A DNA stretch of 64,000 bases. It comes from Haliotis asinina (taxonomy: Eukaryota > Mollusca > Gastropoda > Lepetellida > Haliotidae). A program made the position numbers and the translations under genes. This document shows positions 57,741 through 64,000 of this stretch, piece after piece; the stretch's first letter is position 1; each line of letters starts with the position of its first letter. The DNA lies in contig NC_090282.1 in assembly GCF_037392515.1 (NCBI RefSeq), forward strand, positions 35,428,054-35,492,053, given 5' to 3'. The notes under the pieces are model-generated. The model worked only from the letters and a program-made list of their open reading frames with translations. It was not told where the DNA came from and ran no database searches.

Positions 57741-60000
57741 TACATATGTTCCTCAATGTTTGCTAATCCGAATATGTTGAACGATAGGTTTTCTATGCGG
57801 TTCAGTACCAATCAGAACAACGGGGTGTCACTATAAAACCCTAATATATGTGACACTAAAATAATCATTAAGTTTTATTGCAAAACTGAAACTGCCATTA
57901 AACGGTAATCCATTCAGCATATAAGCAGTGCAATGGTGAACGTTTATCATGAGCTTGGAAATTCCCCACACAAAGTCAGCATCTTAAGCAGAGGGGATTA
58001 AGAAGTCGATCACTAAAAAATGTTTTTTTTTTGTAAATCTCAAATGATGGGTTGTTATTTTGGACAGTAGCTGTCATGAGATTAAAATGTAGTGAAAGGA
58101 AATGGCCATTTGTCCGATGTGCGCCGATGACATATTAGTATATGTACCGCTCATTTGGACCACAAATGAACATCTCCAGCTTTGTTTAATTCGTTACTTT
58201 AGTCGCTAAAGCACAGTTTCGTCAGCCCTGATATCTGGGTAGTGCCATGATTCAATACTAGTATATGAAACTCTTTCTTTCACCTTCGCTGTCATTCATC
58301 ACGGCTGAATGATCAGTTCACTTTATATAATGGACACGCACTGAACTGTATCTATCTGATTTGGAGTTCTAAAGATACAGATATGAAACTCTTGATGAGT
58401 ACACGGCACAAAGACGACAACGTTTAACTCAACATAAATTCACGTATAGAAGGAACAAACATTGTTAGGCAATTATGTCATCAAAGATAACTGTGATCAA
58501 TTGGTACGCTGTTTGAACACTGTGTCAGTAATATCAAGGTGTGCCCGGATAACGTCATTGTAACGTCAGAGTGCCGGGAGAAAAAAATACACGGTTGAAT
58601 GGAATCACTGCGCACAAGGCTTGCATTTTCTGACACACCTGTTGGTGAAACCCATTAAGTACTAAGTAAGTATTAAACATTTGTGAGCCGCATTCAAGGT
58701 CCATGAATATCTACTGGTGGTGACCCGTAGTCAGATACTTCCTTATTGTACCTTATGGTAATTTTATAAATTTATCTGTGGCGAAACTTTACATTATAGA
58801 GTTTAATAAGCGTTCTTTGATAATATCTAGTTTGCAATGAGATCATTGCACATGTGTATCTGAAATAGATTTCGTGGACGCACTAGTTATGAGTAATGAC
58901 CTATTAGCTGGATGACGTCAGTAAATGACGATGTGTCATGAGAAAAGACAGATTGATTCGATGCTACAGTGGAACGAATATAAACTGTGTAAGAAACAGA
59001 TTTCTGTATTCGTCCCGTTAACATACAAGTAAATAGAAAACCATTATGTCCTTGTTTATTTTTGGATGTGAAAGCTGAAGAAAGGCAGTGAGTAAACACA
59101 GCGTCATTTGTCCAGGTGTTGTAGCCTGGAGTTAGACATGGTGACAACACGATGTGACGCTGATAAATGTATAAACGTGTGTCAGGTTATTGTTTGTGGA
59201 CATAAAGCATCAAGTATTATGCTTCCCTCGCCAAACAGTACCCATTTCCTCTGAAAATCGAAACTGGTTATTCTTTGCCATTTTCTTGACATCCCTCCTT
59301 CCCTATTTTCAAGCATACAAACGAAAACACAAGTTAATGTAAGTCGTATACATAATTATATATTCATAACTAAATCATCAACACTTTGTATAATGTTGTC
59401 CAGAATTGATTTGGTTACAAATTCTAAATGTGCTTCCTACTGTTTTGAAGAATCTATTTGCAATAAAGCATTTAAGCTATTAGTTTTATATTTGAAAATG
59501 TCACGTTTAGCGGATGTATCTAAAGAAATAACAAATCTCCAGACAAGATCCCTGGTATCCGGACCATCCAATAGTGAGCACATGAAGAGGAGGATAACTT
59601 CGTGCAGATCCTATTTCTTCAACGGTACGGGAACCAGTCAACCAACCAAGCGAACAAAGCCTCAATAACCGCGTGGAAACCAGGGTGACAAATGGTCCTG
59701 GCTCTGGGTTTTCCTCAATGAGTATCTACCGGGTACCCTTTGGGCCACTGGGCCATGAAAACGACTTAATATTCGCGCGTGGTGCTAGTCCTAGTCATGT
59801 ATCGAAACTTGATCAAACAAATCTACACACTCAGTATCATCGGTTACATTGAACCAGTCGCACAACATAACCTCCTGAAAACGGCGTTTCATGTTGATAA
59901 GTAACTATGGGGGACAAGCGCAACGGATATGTTCCGATCGCTGAGATACCCGTAGGAAAGGAGATTATTATCTTATCTTACTCATAAATGTCGCTGACTG
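57741..60000. other. Intergenic DNA, nothing firmly recognised
   Basis: An ORF at 59393-59668 contains NSKCASYCFEESICNKAF, loosely like the Cys spacing of PAN/apple modules, but too short and weak to call. Confidence 0.35.
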
Positions 60001-60130
60001 ATTGGCTGAGCGCTCTTCTATTATTTTCAATGTACCCCGTGTATAAGCGAGGTGCTCTTCGGGCTCAGGGAGCATAAACAAACATCGAAGGTACCTGAAT
60101 CCATAGCCCCAATCATGACCAGAATACAAT
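60001..60130 (+). repeat. Dispersed repeat E, contiguous copy
   Basis: CTGATTGGCTGAGCGCTC, TATTATTTTCAATGTACC, AAGCGAGGT, then AGCATAAACAAACAT and following blocks. The two halves correspond to 7296-7380 and 8680-8745. Confidence 0.45.
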
Positions 60131-60234
60131 GTCATTTGCAGTGGCTGTAAATGTTTGTACGTTGTGTCTCCGCTGTTATGTGACCTTATTACACAATGTA
60201 GGAACCACGTTCACGTTCGTGATTATAGTCTTGC

Positions 60235-60330
60235 TGTGAGTGGGTTTATAGTAAACTGATATATTTAGCAATATTTAGCAATATTCAGACAGCATATAGA
60301 CAGAGGAAACCAGCATGGATGAGTACACGT
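60235..60330 (-). mobile_element. Family A SINE tail fragment
   Basis: AGCAATATTTAGCAATATTC then AGACAGCATATAGACAGAGG and AAACCAGCATGG matches the minus-strand middle and tail; the GGCGTAAAAC part is degraded. Confidence 0.5.
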
Positions 60331-60360
60331 ATGGTCTGAGGCGGAACGAGTGAGTGAGAT

Positions 60361-60534
60361 GGAGTGAGTGAGTGAATAAGTGTGTTTTTAAACCGCTTTA
60401 AACAATCTTCTTTCAACATCGATATCATGGCAGAGGACACAAGATATGGACATCACACACTGCACCCATATGTGGAATCGAACCCGAGTCTTCTGCGCAA
60501 AGACTGGACGCTTTAATCAGCTGGCTATCCTTGG
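60361..60534 (-). mobile_element. Family A tRNA-derived SINE
   Basis: (GAGT)n tail at the left, AAACCGCTTTAAACAATCTT, GACACAAGATATGG, CACCCATATGTGGAATCGAA (box B inverted), TCTTCTGCGCAAAGACTGG and CTTTAATCAGCTGGCTATCC (head). Confidence 0.85.
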
Positions 60535-62166
60535 CCAACCTTCCCTCGCGGAACGCTATCCATTTACATTATGTTATGTTACCTTGATATGGGAGAATAG
60601 CCCGAAAATGCTTATCACATTTGTGAAACCAACGAGCAGGGATATAGAGTTCGGAATATAGAATTATACACATGGCAGGTCAGGATTCGGACCCACTATG
60701 ATAGGGACTCTCGTGTCCAAGGGGCACAACTCTGTATAGCGAATTGCGGCGTCAACGTCCATTGGGCCATCCGTATCCCAACATTGAGTTAGAACGTACG
60801 TCTAGGCTTATGAGCTTGAGGTGAAGGCTAACCCCGATACTTCCAAGGATATCTCGGCTGATTGCTCATATTTACGTTTCGTGGTGATATGTTGGACATT
60901 CTTCTAAATAAAATTCTGAAAACGTATCTACCCACTGTTACGCTGCGAAATGTGCACGCGTCGACTGTATTTGGTCTGTTACAGTGTAGATGCATGGCAA
61001 GCAGTTATTCGTGACGAACAACTTTAAAAATGGCAATAAATCATGTCTCTGAATAAACACTGCTGTACATTGTTAATGTCCGTGTTCATGTACACATCAT
61101 TCACAATCCACAATACAATCTTCGCTGATTGTACATGCGCATTGGAATCGAACCCTGATTAACCGTATAACGAAGGAAACCCGAATCCCATCCATTAATC
61201 GATTTGTGTGTATGCCCGTACATAAAGCGAAGTACATTTACTGAAAGGCAGTACATAGGAGTCAAGCAAGGTGCAGTTTTGACAAATCGCCAGTTCACCA
61301 ATTGCAAACTACATCCGCCTTTAACTTTTATGTAGCGTATCGATTACCAAATACATGGCTTTTCAAAGAAATCTACAGTACAGAAATGTACAGTTTCCGA
61401 TATTACTATTCTAGCGCGGTTTATTGCATACCGAACTGTAAGCTTATCTGATCACTCCAGGGCTGATCTTGTCATAAATATTAATCATTGTTACTTCGAA
61501 TCGTATAAACGTGTACGCCTGTAGCAATTACTCCCTGTCATAGAGGGAAGAAAACACACCAATAATTCACCCAGTATCCATCATCAGGGTTGTCGTTAAA
61601 AACAGTCTTGCCCCTGTCACGAATAACACAATATTAGTCTTAAAATACGACAGCTCTAATTTCAGGTCAAAGCAGTGTCAAGCTCCACTGGTCACGAGAA
61701 ATGCAGAGCAAAATCTAACCGTAGCGGCGTTCATGTGGCGGTTTTCCCGGAAAAGGGGGTTAGAATATTAGATCCGGGAGAGAAACTACAATGACCTACA
61801 CCGGTTATACGTCATGCTGTTGAGATGACTAAACAGGCAGTAGTGTTTTACGTAGGCTAATGACACATTACCGTATGTGTGTTGGTAGAGATGTCACGAC
61901 TGTTGTGAGTTTATACAGTCAGGAGTACCGTAATGTGTAAACGGGAGAGCTCCACCGACGCGCTATTCCTCCTCACAGAGGGCCCCAAGACCGCAACAAT
62001 ACAGGTAAATGAAATAGTTGTCACTTCGTAATATACATGTCTGTTATAACATGTCAATTTAAACCTATTGTGTCAGTATTGCTGATGATAACTGTTCAGG
62101 ATAGACGGCCATAGAGTTTAGAGATTTCACCTTTGTCATTCTACACCTCTCACTGTAATATATATT
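60535..62166. other. Intergenic DNA, nothing firmly recognised
   Basis: A box-B-like GGAATCGAACCCTGATT at about 61142-61158 suggests another family A scrap. No gene is supported. Confidence 0.35.
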
Positions 62167-62204
62167 AGATAGATAGATAGATAGAAAGAAAGATAGATAG
62201 ATAG
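62167..62204 (+). repeat. (GATA)n microsatellite, interrupted
   Basis: GATA repeats with a GAAA-GAAA interruption, directly upstream of a SINE head. Confidence 0.95.
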
Positions 62205-62216
62205 TTAGGTAGGTAT

Positions 62217-62340
62217 GTGGGTTAGCCTTGTGGTTCAAGCGTTCCCGGGTTCGATTCCCCACATGAAGCCCGCATCTGGTGACCATGCCGTGACATTGCT
62301 GGCATATTGTTAAAGCGATGTAAAACCATACTCATTTACT
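62217..62340 (+). mobile_element. Family A tRNA-derived SINE, compact copy
   Basis: TGGGTTAGCCTTGTGGTTCA, a deletion of the CTCGTCACGCC segment, CCCGGGTTCGATTCCCCACA, GAAGCCCGCATCTGGTGACC, GTGACATTGCTGGCATATTG and GATGTAAAACCATACTCATT. Confidence 0.85.
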
Positions 62341-62343
62341 GGA

Positions 62344-62408
62344 GATAAGATAAGATAAGATAAGATAAGATAAGATAAGATAAGATAAGATAAGATAAGA
62401 TAAGATAA
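62344..62408 (-). repeat. (GATAA)13, likely LINE 3' tail
   Basis: Thirteen uninterrupted GATAA units. Read on the minus strand it is (TTATC)n following AATAAAGTATTATC, the arrangement of a pentamer-tailed LINE or SINE end. Confidence 0.95.
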
Positions 62409-62470
62409 TACTTTATTATGATGAAGGAAATTTTGCTTACATCCGACTAAATTTCCATGGCTTTTTACTG
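62409..62470 (-). mobile_element. LINE 3' end fragment
   Basis: The minus strand reads GCAAAATTTTCCTTCATCAT then AATAAAGTATTATC, resembling the conserved 3' end 'AAATTTCCnn...ATAAAGTAT' shared by several invertebrate and fish non-LTR elements. The extent beyond 62470 is not visible. Confidence 0.5.
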
Positions 62471-62649
62471 ATTGTTGATGTATATTATGATTATCATATA
62501 AGGTCAGCTGAGACGTTAATTCCCAGTTTTACTTATATATCCTTCAGCTACTGTTTCGGGGTGAACTTATGTTGTCAAAAGTAATATTACCACATCTGCT
62601 GAATTCGGTGCAGTGATATGGAACTTACGTAGAGCTCGTTTCTGATCTC

Positions 62650-62700
62650 TCGCCGTCATATTGGCACAATACCATGCGGCGTAAAACCACACTCACTCAC
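62650..62700 (+). mobile_element. Family B SINE tail fragment
   Basis: CGCCGTCATATTGGCACAAT then ACCATGCGGCGTAAAACCAC and ACTCACTCAC is the shared 3' tail with part of the family B body. Confidence 0.6.
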
Positions 62701-64000
62701 ATATTCACTCGATGATAATTTCTCTGACTAATGTTGATATTATTTGAAAGGTAGTAGCTTAGTTAACCTAGCGTCTATGACAACAGATGGTCTGTGTAAC
62801 ATGTAGAGCAGGACAAATGTCAGCACTACTCCTATAACCACGGTTCAGTTCAGTACTCATTACAGTTAGTATGAAATGGCGATGTAAAGTTAAATGATGC
62901 GAAACATTACTGCCTAGAGATAATATTACGCCAAGCTTGCTTTGCCTAGCATGCTGTTTATCTTTCCAGGTTGAATAGGTGACGAATGCATTCCAACGGG
63001 TTCAGGATCATTGTCATGGAAATATACATCCATGTTTTATGGTGACTATGATGAAACAAATATGGAATCACTACTTAATGGCGATGCACTTGATACGGAA
63101 GCGGTAAGAGTTATCACATACAAATCAAAAAGTATTTCACAACATTTTAGCATAGAAACGCCTAGATGACATTTGTTATGTTTTGGTCTAATCAAATCTT
63201 CAGTGTACACTTTTTTGCCCGATAATATATGTAATAGGTACAATTTTGTCTGTTGTGACAATTATTTCTTGGAGAAATATCACATTTAATGTCCCGTTCC
63301 TTTTCATAATGCATCTCCTATACAGCATCGGAAATTTAAGGTCAAACACAATATAAGATTGAGCAAGTCATTCCTTGAATTATGTTTCATTCATTGCGTT
63401 GCATAGTACAGCAGCTTACACGTATAATTAAAATTCCTTGCGTGATATTAGCTTTCCCCAGTGGTTAACTTGGAGTTTTCAATAGGGGTGTAGAAGATTA
63501 TCAGCTTGTCATTGTCCCACTCTGTGACGGCGCGCGGTGTAGGCTGTGGGTCTCAAACTCAATGCATTACCATGACAATAACACTACCTGTAAAGCAACA
63601 CCGTGTCTCGTTCACCTGTGTAATAAAACCGACTGAAGCAAACCACAAGAGAACGGAGATATAATAGTAAACGTTTAACATAACAATGGATGATAAATGT
63701 CTACATTGTGACACGCCAACATCCTTACTGCAGAATACAGTGTGCATTGAAGTTTCTTTACATGCTTAACTGGGAACCGTTTTTGTACCAATAACTAAGC
63801 ACAGTTATATAAAACGTCAGAAAAATCGCTTATATAAATTTGCTGAATTTTAAATTAAATAAACTGCGAAGTTAGTGATGTTAGGGAATATTCCATTGAT
63901 ACAACAACAGTGTTGTACCATTTAACGTGGATGGTGTTGAAACGGAAAAATAATTAAGGTGTCTTTCTTTGTGTTCTTCTCTATATACCGAACAATTCGC
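62701..64000. other. Intergenic DNA, nothing recognised
   Basis: No gene or named repeat is supported to the end of the window. Confidence 0.4.

Noticed and set aside
59393..59668. Possible PAN/apple-like Cys module
   Set aside because: Only three to four Cys with loose spacing, no signal peptide or flanking module; too weak to call.

Overview
The window reads as nuclear DNA of a marine gastropod, most likely an abalone (Haliotis). The organism call rests on inference: the DNA is AT-rich, gene-poor and intron-rich in style, and it is studded with short retroelements ending in a GCGGCGTAAAAC...ACTCACTC tail, which I recognise from abalone sequence. There are no bacterial operons, no CRISPR array and no rRNA.

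Only two protein-coding genes are clear. Both are single-coding-exon class A (rhodopsin-like) GPCRs, related to each other, in divergent orientation about 40 kb apart: 13012-14430 on the minus strand (472 aa) and 54614-55678 on the plus strand (354 aa). Each has seven membrane segments, the TM3-ECL2 cysteine pair, DRY, an unusual S-F-L-P motif in TM6 in place of CWxP, and a near-identical TM7. Each ATG sits 15-28 bases after a good 3' splice acceptor, so both probably have a 5'UTR intron. They look like members of a lineage-specific receptor expansion. Ligand and family assignment cannot be made from sequence alone.

The rest is intergenic or intronic DNA dominated by repeats. Family A is a tRNA-derived SINE (box-B match GGTTCGATTCC; about 12 copies or fragments). 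Family B is a second SINE-like family with a different head (about 18 copies) but the same 3' tail. Several copies have perfect 12-15 bp target-site duplications and two are nested inside family B copies. Decayed LINE pieces occur at about 22.3-22.66 kb, 44.86-45.04 kb, 57.60-57.74 kb and 62.34-62.47 kb. Other repeats are a third dispersed family (C), a palindromic MITE-like element, a tandem segmental duplication at 36.9-39.2 kb, an 88-bp triplication at 4.7 kb, a 36-bp minisatellite at 35.0 kb, and several long microsatellites.

Layout: 1-12.7 kb repeats and satellites; 12.7-14.5 kb MITE and receptor 1; 14.5-22 kb includes a CpG-rich promoter-like segment near 17.75-17.97 kb; 22-35 kb LINE and SINE remnants with long unique AT-rich stretches; 35-40 kb minisatellite and segmental duplication; 40-54 kb mostly unrecognised DNA with scattered repeats; 54-55.7 kb receptor 2; 55.7-64 kb LINE and SINE debris. 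Three very tentative exon candidates (11372-11405, 37728-37923, 51230-51399) are recorded at low confidence.
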